From Prochlorococcus sp. AG-355-N18 (lineage in GTDB: Bacteria > Cyanobacteriota > Cyanobacteriia > PCC-6307 > Cyanobiaceae): a stretch of DNA of 64,000 nucleotides. Shown piece by piece: positions 22,500 to 31,010 of the stretch. A program made the translations under genes and the position numbers. Where the stretch lies: NCBI GenBank assembly GCA_003278535.1, contig QCEG01000007.1, positions 1 through 64,000 on the forward strand. Direction: 5' to 3'. How positions within the stretch are numbered: position 1 is the stretch's first letter; the number at the start of each line of letters is the position of its first letter. Below the pieces are notes generated by a model. It was given only the letters and a program-made list of their open reading frames with translations. It did no database searches and was not told the DNA's origin.

Positions 22500-22658
22500 T
22501 TAGTAAACTTTGCAATGAGAACTTGTTGGGTGATCTATGCACTCTTTCTCCCAATAATCTTGTCTTGAATCTTTTGGCAGTTGATAATTAAAATCATGCA
22601 TTCTCCAAATATCTGAAGTCGCATTTCTAAGGGCAGTGAATGGAGTGGTGAGTCTCAT
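22500..22658 (-). CDS. Small conserved hypothetical protein (52 aa)
   Basis: Hand translation: MRLTTPFTALRNATSDIWRMHDFNYQLPKDSRQDYWEKECIDHPTSSHCKVY; upstream aggaggttt SD on minus strand. Confidence 0.65.
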   Translation of the reverse strand: MRLTTPFTALRNATSDIWRMHDFNYQLPKDSRQDYWEKECIDHPTSSHCKVY

Positions 22659-22734
22659 AAAACCTCCTATATCTCTACTCCTTAATTATCCTCTTATTCA
22701 TATGAAATTAATAGAGTATTAATACCCGAGTATT

Positions 22735-22870
22735 AGTGCTTTGCGGTTGTCGCTACTATCTTTTCTAATTAAGTAGGAGTAGAAATAATTCAGGAGTCAA
22801 AAGCACTTCATCGACTTTGTGGACAGCGAGGTGCATAAGACTCGAAGAGGGCAAATAAATGCCCTCTTAT
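22735..22870 (+). ncRNA. Candidate small structured RNA ending in a terminator
   Basis: Non-coding gap; long-range complement AGTGCTTT(22735-22742)/AAAGCACT(22800-22807); terminator stem at 3' end. Confidence 0.35.
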
Positions 22871-22876
22871 TTTATT
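22846..22876 (+). terminator. Rho-independent terminator
   Basis: AGAGGGC(22846-22852)-aaataaat-GCCCTCT(22861-22867) then tattttatta. Confidence 0.7.
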
Positions 22877-22902
22877 ATTGGGACTTCCAGAAACGATAAA
22901 TT

Positions 22903-22920
22903 AACGGAGAGGGTGAAATT
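22903..22920 (+). repeat. att-like repeat 1 (aacggagagggtgaaatt), distal copy
   Basis: Identical 18-mer at 28693; first 13 nt identical to 35633-35645 at tRNA-Ser 3' end. Confidence 0.8.
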
Positions 22921-22932
22921 CACTTTCAAAAT

Positions 22933-22983
22933 ACATAGGCAGATACTGGAATATATAGGACTTATGTTTGAGAGATATTGGAC
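22933..22983 (+). repeat. 10-bp-phased ATANNGGA-like repeats, left end of element A
   Basis: ACATAGG 22933, ATACTGG 22943, ATATAGG 22953; further ATATTGG at 22975. Confidence 0.65.
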
Positions 22984-22987
22984 ATAT

Positions 22988-23009
22988 CCACCAACACATC
23001 CACCAACAC
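22988..23009 (+). repeat. Iterons CCACCAACAC x2, 12-bp period, left end of element A
   Basis: Exact copies at 22988-22997 and 23000-23009. Confidence 0.8.
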
Positions 23010-23193
23010 CAAAAACTTGCAGATACTGGACGATTCTGTACTGAAAATTTAAACAATATCCTCTACCTGCTTTAACTTTGCCATTCGCGAATTTAGGTGG
23101 CAAACATATTTGTTATAAATTTGAATTAAGTTTTCTTAAAAGATTATGCATAAAAAATATGACATGTCATATTGAAATCCCAATCATTTTTTT

Positions 23194-23700
23194 ATGAAAC
23201 TGGATACTAAATTGAAAAAAATGATTAATTATTTAAATATTGCTTTGCAATGTAAGAGTGATGAAGAAAAAATTCAATTTTATGCTGATTATCAAGATGC
23301 TTTTTATTTAGGCGAAAGTGATGAAGGAGAACTATATCAAAATACATTTTCGGAATTTATCGGGAATCAAAATTTCAATAAAGAAGAATGTGATGAATTT
23401 TTTGACTATAAAGAATTAATGGATAGTGGTAATTATTATCCAGATGATGAAAAATATTTAAAATATCTAGAAAAAAAATATCTTGTATTAATGAATAATT
23501 TTAAAATTTATGCTTTTAATATATGTGTGCTTAATAGATTGCCAGATGATATTCAATATATTAAGGAATTGATTAATGAATATAAGCATCCAGAATATGA
23601 ACAAAATCGTGATAAAAGATTAAAACCTTGGATGCCAATAAAACCAAAATTAAAAGATACAACAAAAGGTGGTGAAATTAAAATTTCAAAAATTTATTGA
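23194..23700 (+). CDS. Hypothetical protein of element A
   Basis: 168-aa ORF, acidic, coding-like; no family recognised. Confidence 0.65.
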   Translation: MKLDTKLKKMINYLNIALQCKSDEEKIQFYADYQDAFYLGESDEGELYQNTFSEFIGNQNFNKEECDEFFDYKELMDSGNYYPDDEKYLKYLEKKYLVLMNNFKIYAFNICVLNRLPDDIQYIKELINEYKHPEYEQNRDKRLKPWMPIKPKLKDTTKGGEIKISKIY

Positions 23701-23707
23701 TAAAACA

Positions 23708-24133
23708 ATGGATAATTCAAAAGAAAAAGTAGTTCCTATACACAAGAACAAAGAACCAAAGATTGATTCTACAGGATTCTTTATCAAACAACTAGAAACT
23801 TTTCCTTCATTAGAAAGAGATGTTCTTCAATTAAGTTTAGGTTTAGGGGAACCTTTTGAGATTCTCCATACAACCGATGAAATAGCAGAAATATTAAATG
23901 AGTCAAAAGAAGTAATAGAGAAAAACTTAGCAACAGGTATGAAAAGAATGAGAGATATTTGTGCCCAAGAAAAGTTAAGGCAGGAAAATGAAGATGCTTA
24001 TAACGAGATCAGATTACAGATGCACAATAGAGTAATTAAAAAACTTCGTTCACTCAAGGAAGAATGGAAACTAGATAATATCAGTCAGGTAACAGAAAGA
24101 ATTATGCTTGCTTTTTTTAAAAATGATATTTGA
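23708..24133 (+). CDS. Sigma-70 region-4-like / HTH protein
   Basis: ETFPSLERDVLQLSLGLGEPFEILHTTDEIAEILNESKEVIEKNLATGMKRMRDI resembles sigma region 4; ATG at 23708 preferred over ORF-track start 23669. Confidence 0.6.
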   Translation: MDNSKEKVVPIHKNKEPKIDSTGFFIKQLETFPSLERDVLQLSLGLGEPFEILHTTDEIAEILNESKEVIEKNLATGMKRMRDICAQEKLRQENEDAYNEIRLQMHNRVIKKLRSLKEEWKLDNISQVTERIMLAFFKNDI

Positions 24134-24162
24134 GACAGAAATACCGTGTCTATCTAAACCTA

Positions 24163-25935
24163 ATGAATAACAAAGACGATTTACTTAAAAACTATATTGA
24201 ATCTCAAAAGAGACAAAAAGCGATTTTAGAAGAGACAAAAAAAAGACGTTTAAAAAATAAAAATAATGTAGAACAGACAAAAAAAATTTTTCAAGATACC
24301 AATGATGAAATCAAAACAGCATCTGAATTTTTCATTCTTGCAGAAAAAGATTATGGAAACAGCAATTTTAAAGGAGCAATTACTTTTTTAACTAAAGCAA
24401 TAGAAATAGATCCTATAGTCGCTAATTATTATCTCAGACGTGGGTTAGCAAAAGTTGAACTCATAGATAATCAAGAGACAACTGATTATCTCGTGAATGA
24501 ATTCGGCAAAGATCCTGAATTATCAAAATCTTTTAAAAAAGATCTTGAAAATTATAGATTTCTAACTTTGAAGAATCGAGAATTCATCTCTGATAAAAAT
24601 TTAGATTATCAAAGTGCTATTAATGATTACAATAAAGCATTAGAAATTAATCCTAAATTTGAAAATGCATTTTTCCTTCGTGGATGTTTAAAAGAAAAAC
24701 TAAAGGATTATCAAAGTGCTATTGATGATTACGATAAAGCGTTAGAAATTAATCCTAAATTTGGAAATGCATTCTGCCATCGTGGATGGTGCAAATGTTA
24801 CTTAAGTGATTTCGATGGAGCAATAACTGATTACACCAAGGCGATAGAAAATCCCAAGGATGAATACCGTGCCAAGAATCAATTTATATATGTAGATCGT
24901 GGTAAAACAAAATTTATATTAAAAGATTATGAAGGTGCTATTGATGATTACAATAAAGCAATAGAAATGGAACCTGAATTTGCAGATGCATTGAATCTTC
25001 GTGGTAGAGCAAAATTCATATTAAAAAATTATCAAGGTGCTATTGATGATTACGATAAAGCAATAGAAATTAGACTGGATGATCTTGATGAGTCTGATGA
25101 TTTTTATATCTGTAGAGCGATTGCAAAAGAAAAATTAGGAGATTATGAAGGTGCTATTGATGATTGCAATAAAGGGTTAGAAATTGATCCAAATAATGAT
25201 CTTTATTCTTCCTTTCGGGCAGATGTAAAAAGAAAAACTATCAAATTAGAAAAAAATAAGGGAAAGGATCAAAATCTTGTAAAGCAAAATCAAGGGTTAA
25301 AGAATATTAAAAAAGTTAAAGGTAAATATTTAGCAGTAGTGAATGACAAACTAAGTAAAAAATATAGTCAAAATGAAATTGCAATTGCTTGTGGTTATTT
25401 TGAGATTAAAAATAAAATTAAAATTCCCTTAGTTCAGGAATATCTTGAAGAATCTTTTAATAATAAGGGAGAACTATTGCAACTTAAAAGTAATTATTCC
25501 ACTGATGACTATTATCTCAAATACATAGAGTTAGATATTTTTAAAGGGCGTTTGTGTGAACATGATGAGGATCATGGAGGGATACTTTATGTTCCAAAAA
25601 GAATTGTTGAAAATGCTAGTGATTGGGATTATCAAAATGCAGATCTTGAAAATTTTGATATTGAATATGTAGAGAATGAAGAAGGTTTAGAAGATTTTGA
25701 ATCCAATATTTCTGAAAAATATACAGAGGATCAAATAAAAGAATTAGATATGGAAAAGGAATTTTTAGAATTTCATGGTTTTTGTGAACCAATGATGTTT
25801 ACTCATGTTTCTTTAATGCATTATGTTGACCATAATTTAAAAACTAATTACGAAGAGTATTTTGAACGTGAAGATATTGCTGAAGCGTATGGCATAAGAT
25901 ATCAAGATATCCATGAAAAATCATTTTTTGCTTAG
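24163..25935 (+). CDS. Tetratricopeptide repeat protein with unassigned C-terminal domain
   Basis: Multiple DYQGAIDDYDKAIEI repeats; C-terminal ~190 aa not recognised; ATG at 24163. Confidence 0.8.
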   Translation: MNNKDDLLKNYIESQKRQKAILEETKKRRLKNKNNVEQTKKIFQDTNDEIKTASEFFILAEKDYGNSNFKGAITFLTKAIEIDPIVANYYLRRGLAKVELIDNQETTDYLVNEFGKDPELSKSFKKDLENYRFLTLKNREFISDKNLDYQSAINDYNKALEINPKFENAFFLRGCLKEKLKDYQSAIDDYDKALEINPKFGNAFCHRGWCKCYLSDFDGAITDYTKAIENPKDEYRAKNQFIYVDRGKTKFILKDYEGAIDDYNKAIEMEPEFADALNLRGRAKFILKNYQGAIDDYDKAIEIRLDDLDESDDFYICRAIAKEKLGDYEGAIDDCNKGLEIDPNNDLYSSFRADVKRKTIKLEKNKGKDQNLVKQNQGLKNIKKVKGKYLAVVNDKLSKKYSQNEIAIACGYFEIKNKIKIPLVQEYLEESFNNKGELLQLKSNYSTDDYYLKYIELDIFKGRLCEHDEDHGGILYVPKRIVENASDWDYQNADLENFDIEYVENEEGLEDFESNISEKYTEDQIKELDMEKEFLEFHGFCEPMMFTHVSLMHYVDHNLKTNYEEYFEREDIAEAYGIRYQDIHEKSFFA

Positions 25936-25990
25936 TTACTATTCAAAGTTTATTTTTTAGATTTGATTTAAGATTATAAAAAAAGTTTCT

Positions 25991-26131
25991 GTGAAAAATT
26001 ATCTGATTTCAGGTTTAGTGGATGAATATAGAATCAAAACAAATTTGTTTGCTATTTCTCCTAATCATGCAATAAAGGTCTTTCAACAAAAATATCCAAA
26101 AGCAGTAGATATATATGTGATACAAAATTAA
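25991..26131 (+). CDS. Small hypothetical protein (46 aa, GTG start)
   Basis: Hand translation: VKNYLISGLVDEYRIKTNLFAISPNHAIKVFQQKYPKAVDIYVIQN. Confidence 0.4.
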   Translation: MKNYLISGLVDEYRIKTNLFAISPNHAIKVFQQKYPKAVDIYVIQN

Positions 26132-26232
26132 TTTAAAGGTAAATAATTTTTTCTGATAATAAATTTCTTCAAGAAACTTAATTTGCATTCTCTTCAGAGT
26201 TCGCTTATATAAGTTTCCATCGAAAATTTTAT

Positions 26233-27156
26233 ATGAGGAATTCCAAAGAAAAACAATTAAAACTTAAAGGCATTCGTTTAAGAAAAGATTCAGAGGATAT
26301 GAAGAATTTAGCGAGCATAATGCCCACTACTTTTGAAAATATAGAAAAAAGTTCATTAGGAAAATATTCAACAGGTGTCCCTGTAAGTTTTTATGACTTA
26401 GATGCAATGACACAAGGTCTGCAAAGGGGTTCATTAGTTGTTGTTGCTGGTCGACCTTCAATGGGAAAAACATCTTTTGCAATGAATCTTGCACAAAATG
26501 TTGCCAAGACAAATAAATTACCAGTTTGTTATTTCAGTTTGGAACAAAGTAGAGAACAAATGAGTTACAGATTTCTCTCTATGCAACTTGGTATTGAAAC
26601 AGGGAGATTGAGAACTGGAAGACTTCATCAAGATGAATGGGGTTTGATTGGTAGAGAGATGAAAGACCTTTCAGAGGTTCCCATATATATGTGTGATAAA
26701 GGTTCAATTAAAGTCAAAGAGATTTTTTCAAAATGTAGGAAAATTAAAGAAAAGCAAGGACTAGGAGAACTTGGATTAATAATTGTTGACTATATACAAA
26801 TGATGGATGGTCCAAATAAAAAGTCTAGAGATAAAGAGTTATCTAAAATTGTCCTTGATCTTAAAGAAATGGCAAAAGCACTAGATGTACCTGTCGTGCT
26901 TATGTCACAACTTTCTAGAGATATTGAAAAGAGAAAAAATTTTCGTCCAATGTTATGCGACTTAAGGGAAACTCAAGGATTAGAAGCACATGCAGATGTC
27001 GTAATTATGCTTTATAGAGATGAGTTTTATCATCCAGACACTGAAGAAAGAGGTATAGCAGAATTAATAGTTACAAAACACCGAAATGGTCCTGTTGGGA
27101 CAGTTAAGTTGCTTTTTGAACCGCAATTCACAAGATATAGAAATCTTGCTGCTTAA
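26233..27156 (+). CDS. DnaB-like replicative helicase core (C-terminal RecA-fold domain only)
   Basis: GSLVVVAGRPSMGKTSFAMNLA Walker A, LIIVDYIQMM Walker B, VVLMSQLSRDIEKR, LRETQGLEAHADVVIMLYR; no DnaB N-terminal domain. Confidence 0.88.
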   Translation: MRNSKEKQLKLKGIRLRKDSEDMKNLASIMPTTFENIEKSSLGKYSTGVPVSFYDLDAMTQGLQRGSLVVVAGRPSMGKTSFAMNLAQNVAKTNKLPVCYFSLEQSREQMSYRFLSMQLGIETGRLRTGRLHQDEWGLIGREMKDLSEVPIYMCDKGSIKVKEIFSKCRKIKEKQGLGELGLIIVDYIQMMDGPNKKSRDKELSKIVLDLKEMAKALDVPVVLMSQLSRDIEKRKNFRPMLCDLRETQGLEAHADVVIMLYRDEFYHPDTEERGIAELIVTKHRNGPVGTVKLLFEPQFTRYRNLAA

Positions 27157-27265
27157 CTGTTTTTTTTTATGAATTAATCCTTAATTAATAAGTTTTTGTA
27201 GACTTTCTTAAAAGCATATTTAAAATATTAAATACTTAATTAATTAGACAATACTTTTAGATTAG

Positions 27266-28204
27266 ATGACAAATATTGATATATCTGAAGAGAACAAAGA
27301 TAAGTTTTACCAATGCATTCTTGATGCTTGCCCTAAAAAAAGTGTCAAAAATTATAAGGGTGCGATTGAAGATTATACAAAAGCAATAGAAATTGATCCT
27401 AGTAATGCTTTAGGTTATCGCGAGCGTGGAGATGCAAAGTTTGAATTAAAAGATTATCAAGGTGCTATTGATGACTACACAAAGGCAATAGAAATAGATG
27501 GCAGTTTTTTTTATACTTCATTAAAGAAGAGGGACAATTATTATTCATTACGAGGAGGGGCAAAAGAAAAACTAGAAGATTATCAAGGTGCTATTGATGA
27601 CTACTCAATTGCATTAAAAGAAGAGGAGGACTGTGAGATCTTTGCTATGGTTTTAGAGTGTCGTGGTAGGGCAAAAGAAAAACTAGAAGATTATCAAGGT
27701 GCTATTGATGATTATTCAAAGTTTATAGAAATAGATTTTTATTCGTCTTTAAAATCAAGTGGCGGGGCAAAAGAAAAACTAGAAGATTATCAAGGTGCTA
27801 TTGATGATTATTCAAAGATAATAGAAATGGAACCTGATTGTGGACAAGCATTCTATCTGCGCGGCAAAGTAAAATTTAAATTAGAAGATTATCAAGGTGC
27901 TATTGATGACTACACAAAGGCAATAGAAATTCTTGATTTTGACTTTTTTTTTAAGAGTCGTGCAGATGCAAAACAAAAATTAAAAGATTATCAAGGTGCT
28001 ATTGATGACTATACAAAGGCAATAGAGATTCGTGATGATGACTTTTATCATGAGACTTGTAGAGATACAAAACAAGTATTAGAAGAATATCACTACCAAC
28101 TTTCTACAGTTAAGAAGCAATTAAAAGACAATAAAGGTGCGGATAAGGATAATAAAAATGCAGAAATACTGAAGAAAATACAAGAGGAAAAGCAATCGCA
28201 ATGA
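27266..28204 (+). CDS. Tetratricopeptide repeat protein
   Basis: About seven near-identical DYQGAIDDY(T/S)KAIEI repeats. Confidence 0.85.
   Translation: MTNIDISEENKDKFYQCILDACPKKSVKNYKGAIEDYTKAIEIDPSNALGYRERGDAKFELKDYQGAIDDYTKAIEIDGSFFYTSLKKRDNYYSLRGGAKEKLEDYQGAIDDYSIALKEEEDCEIFAMVLECRGRAKEKLEDYQGAIDDYSKFIEIDFYSSLKSSGGAKEKLEDYQGAIDDYSKIIEMEPDCGQAFYLRGKVKFKLEDYQGAIDDYTKAIEILDFDFFFKSRADAKQKLKDYQGAIDDYTKAIEIRDDDFYHETCRDTKQVLEEYHYQLSTVKKQLKDNKGADKDNKNAEILKKIQEEKQSQ
27558..27807 (+). repeat. Exact 43-nt intragenic direct repeat, 3 copies
   Basis: gggcaaaagaaaaactagaagattatcaaggtgctattgatga at 27558, 27669 and 27765. Confidence 0.85.
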
Positions 28205-28431
28205 AAGAAGAAATAGATTGGAAAAAGGAATTACTTGAGAGTGGAAGATTTAACGATCAATTTTCCAAAGGTCTTTTAGAAAATGGTGCAAAGAATTTCA
28301 TGCAAGGAATCTATCTTGGATATATGTACTCCAGATGGAGAAAAATAAGAGGATTAGATAAAGATGATCCAGTAGAAAATACAGGTCAAATGCAAGCATC
28401 TTTTAAAGATTTTGAGAAGAAAATCAAATAA
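28201..28431 (+). CDS. Hypothetical protein (76 aa)
   Basis: ORF overlaps the TPR gene stop codon by 4 nt, suggesting translational coupling. Confidence 0.55.
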   Translation: MKEEIDWKKELLESGRFNDQFSKGLLENGAKNFMQGIYLGYMYSRWRKIRGLDKDDPVENTGQMQASFKDFEKKIK

Positions 28432-28435
28432 AGAT

Positions 28436-28480
28436 GATACCTAATTCACTTCAGAAGAATCTGAACCAACTCATTATTAA
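28436..28480 (+). pseudogene. Remnant of terminal small ORF homologous to 35386-35430
   Basis: Reads DT*FTSEESEPTHY* versus DTYFPPEESEPPHY* in element B. Confidence 0.65.
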
Positions 28481-28498
28481 CAAGCGATCTTGAGGAAT

Positions 28499-28584
28499 CC
28501 ACCAACACATACTTCGTCCATCAAATATCCACCAACACATCAAAAAATATCCACCAACACATCCACCAACACATCCACCAACAC
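28499..28584 (+). repeat. Iterons CCACCAACAC x5, right end of element A
   Basis: Exact copies starting 28499, 28529, 28551, 28563, 28575 (spacing 30/22/12/12). Confidence 0.85.
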
Positions 28585-28594
28585 ATTCAGGCAT

Positions 28595-28623
28595 ATACTG
28601 GTAAATATTGGACTATATAGGAC
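28595..28623 (+). repeat. 10-bp-phased ATANNGG x3, right end of element A
   Basis: ATACTGG 28595, ATATTGGAC 28605, ATATAGGAC 28615. Confidence 0.7.
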
Positions 28624-28692
28624 AAGAAACTTCTTTAAAATCCGATTTTGACTACATTATTGCCCACATAGCACTTTACAGGAAGATAATTA

Positions 28693-28710
28693 AACGGAGA
28701 GGGTGAAATT
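28693..28710 (+). repeat. att-like repeat 2 (aacggagagggtgaaatt), junction copy
   Basis: Identical to 22903-22920. Confidence 0.8.
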
Positions 28711-28722
28711 ACATCTCATTCT

Positions 28723-28749
28723 ATAACGGAAGATAGAGAACCATATAGG
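28723..28749 (+). repeat. 10-bp-phased ATANNGGA-like repeats, left end of element B
   Basis: ATAACGGA 28723, ATAGAGAA 28733 (weak), ATATAGGA 28743; same offsets from att core as in element A. Confidence 0.6.
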
Positions 28750-28777
28750 AAGCATTTTTAGGGCAATCCATATTTAT

Positions 28778-28799
28778 CCCCCACTACACCCCCCACTAC
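28778..28799 (+). repeat. Iterons CCCCCACTAC x2, 12-bp period, left end of element B
   Basis: Copies at 28778-28787 and 28790-28799. Confidence 0.75.
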
Positions 28800-28821
28800 C
28801 ATTTTGGTATCTGCAGGGAAG

Positions 28822-28839
28822 ATATAGGACGATATAGGA
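28822..28839 (+). repeat. Two ATATAGGA repeats, 10-bp period
   Basis: gATATAGGAcgATATAGGA. Confidence 0.6.
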
Positions 28840-28927
28840 AGTTCAAAAAAGTAGTGAGTTTGCGATCCAGTGAAAGTTAATGATGAAGAAATCCAAGGTT
28901 ATCTTTTTTTAGAAATCATCTACTAAT

Positions 28928-29122
28928 TTATTCTTCATCATCTTCAGGATGATGAGGATCTGGATGAGGAGGTATCGCAGCATTATATTCTGCAGAAGTC
29001 GCATCTCCTGTCATCATTTTTGTAATCCATCCTCTGTGCCAAACTTCTAGTTCATCCCTCTGCCAAGGTTCTAAGTCGGGATACATTTCTGCTAATTCTT
29101 CAGAAGTTTTTGGTGGTTGCAT
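28928..29122 (-). CDS. Small acidic hypothetical protein (64 aa)
   Basis: ORF antisense to hsd operon; acidic C-terminus PDPHHPEDDEE. Confidence 0.5.
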   Translation of the reverse strand: MQPPKTSEELAEMYPDLEPWQRDELEVWHRGWITKMMTGDATSAEYNAAIPPHPDPHHPEDDEE

Positions 29123-29129
29123 AATTTCT

Positions 29130-29324
29130 CTAAAAATCTACCTCAATTGGTATTTCTAAAATTGGATTCTTTATGCCATTTTTTTTAGCGGTTTTCTTCA
29201 TGACTTCATAATCATGTTTGCATTCTTCGTAAAATTTCTTTTCTTCTTCTGTAGCATCTTTATTTAATTTTTTGCCTGTGGTCGCACGCATTAATAACTC
29301 TTGGGATCTTTTATTAGTAATCAT
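29130..29324 (-). CDS. Small hypothetical protein (64 aa)
   Basis: ORF directly upstream of the preceding small ORF, same strand. Confidence 0.5.
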   Translation of the reverse strand: MITNKRSQELLMRATTGKKLNKDATEEEKKFYEECKHDYEVMKKTAKKNGIKNPILEIPIEVDF

Positions 29325-29429
29325 GATTTATCTCTGTTAATTAGAAAAATAACAAATCTCATGTCATAAAGTCAGCATTGAATCAAACAAAATAAAAACT
29401 AGGTATAAAATAAGAGAAATTATTTTTTA

Positions 29430-31010
29430 TTGGTCATTCCTAAAAAGAAAGAAGATACTCCAAAAGATTTCAAAGCAGTTCTATGGGCAAGTGCAGATAA
29501 ACTACGTGCTCAAATGGATGCTGCTGAATATAAGCATTTAGTTCTAGGGATGATATTTCTGAAATATATTTCTGATACTTTTATCGAGCAACAGAAAAAA
29601 GTTTTAGAAATGGTAAGTAATCCTGATTCAGATTATTACCTTGGAGATGATCCAAAAGATCATCAAGAAGCATTAGAAGATAGAGATTATTACACACAAG
29701 CAAATGTATTCTGGGTACCTCAAGATGCTCGATGGGAATCACTTAGAGATAAAGCACCACAACCTGAAATCGGACAACTTATTGATAAAGCATTAGTAGC
29801 GATTGAGAATGAAAACCCAACTCTTCGAGGAAAGTTAGATAAACGATTTGGTGCTGCCCAATTGGAACCTGGACGAATGGGCGAATTAGTAAATTTGATT
29901 TCAACAATTGGTTTTGGTGAAGGCGAAAAAGCAGGTGACGTATTAGGTGAGGTATATGAATATTTCTTAGGTCAATTTGCAAGTGCTGAAGGCAAAAAAG
30001 GAGGACAGTTCTATACTCCTGCTCATGTAGTAAAAACTCTTGTTGCTGTTTTATCTCCAGATAAAGGTCGTGTTTATGATCCTTGTTGTGGATCAGGTGG
30101 AATGTTTGTGCAGAGTGAGAGATTTATTGAAAAACAAGGTGGAAGAAAAGATGATATTTCGATTTATGGACAAGAAAGTAATCCGACTACTTGGCGATTA
30201 GCAGCAATGAACTTAGCAATTCGAGGATTCGCTAGCGATCTAGGTAAAGAACCAGCAGATACTTTTGCAAGAGATCAACATCCTGATCAAAAATTTGATT
30301 ACATACTTGCTAATCCACCTTTCAATATTTCTGACTGGGGTGGCGAAAAATATGATGGTGATGTTCGTTGGGCATACGGAAGACCACCTTCAGGAAATGC
30401 AAACTATGCATGGTTACAACATATGCTTTGGAAGTTAAGACCAGGGGGGCAAGCAGGGGTTGTTCTTGCAAATGGATCAATGAGTTCCAATACAAGTAAC
30501 GAAGGAAATATTCGAGAAGAGATGATTAGAAAAGATGTAGTTGAAGTTATGGTTGCCTTGCCTGGACAATTATTTTTGAATACTCAGATTCCTGTTTGCT
30601 TATGGTTTTTGACTAACGATAAAACTCAAAGAGGAAGAGATCGAATAGGAGAAACTTTGTTCATTGATGCCAGTCAAATGGGGACAATGAAAAATCGTGT
30701 TGAGAGAGTTCTTACTAATGAAGATATTTCTAAAATTTCTGATACAGTTAAATCTTGGCGTAATGATCATGAGTATGAAGATATTGCAGGATTTTGCTAT
30801 AAAGCAAAGTTTGAAGAGATTGAAAAAAATGGTTTCGTTCTAACTCCAGGAAGATATGTTGGTGCTCCTGTAGAAGAGGATGATGGTGAACCCTTTGATG
30901 AGAAGATGAAAAGACTTACTGCTTTACTCAAAGAGCAGCAAGAAGAAGGAGCAAAATTAGATCAAGAAATTGCTGAAAATTTGAAGAGGATTGGTTTTGA
31001 ATTCAAATAA
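29430..31010 (+). CDS. hsdM: Type I restriction-modification system, methyltransferase (M) subunit (TTG start)
   Basis: [17 protein letters not shown] motif, [21 protein letters not shown] motif, [13 protein letters not shown]. Confidence 0.96.
   Translation: MVIPKKKEDTPKDFKAVLWASADKLRAQMDAAEYKHLVLGMIFLKYISDTFIEQQKKVLEMVSNPDSDYYLGDDPKDHQEALEDRDYYTQANVFWVPQDARWESLRDKAPQPEIGQLIDKALVAIENENPTLRGKLDKRFGAAQLEPGRMGELVNLISTIGFGEGEKAGDVLGEVYEYFLGQFASAEGKKGGQFYTPAHVVKTLVAVLSPDKGRVYDPCCGSGGMFVQSERFIEKQGGRKDDISIYGQESNPTTWRLAAMNLAIRGFASDLGKEPADTFARDQHPDQKFDYILANPPFNISDWGGEKYDGDVRWAYGRPPSGNANYAWLQHMLWKLRPGGQAGVVLANGSMSSNTSNEGNIREEMIRKDVVEVMVALPGQLFLNTQIPVCLWFLTNDKTQRGRDRIGETLFIDASQMGTMKNRVERVLTNEDISKISDTVKSWRNDHEYEDIAGFCYKAKFEEIEKNGFVLTPGRYVGAPVEEDDGEPFDEKMKRLTALLKEQQEEGAKLDQEIAENLKRIGFEFK

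Larger units (their letters stand above)
22903..28692 (+). mobile_element. Putative integrative element A at tRNA-Ser (helicase/TPR module), no recombinase found
   Basis: Bounded by aacggagagggtgaaatt at 22903-22920 and 28693-28710; tRNA-Ser 3'-end identity; own terminal iterons (CCACCAACAC) at both ends. Confidence 0.75.

Noticed and set aside
22859-23103. Overlapping ORFs 22859-23044 (+) and 22867-23103 (-)
   Set aside because: They span the terminator, att1 and terminal repeats; low-complexity translations (YPPTHPPTP, FGVGGCVGGYV) are by-products of the iterons.
26233-27156. Helicase ORF as host replicative DnaB or intein-bearing DnaB
   Set aside because: No N-terminal domain, no intein insertion, and located inside the tRNA-bounded element; better read as an element-borne helicase core.
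28499-28584. CCACCAACAC cluster as a CRISPR array
   Set aside because: Units are only 10-12 bp, spacing irregular (30/22/12/12), no unique spacers and no cas genes; the same pattern recurs at element ends.
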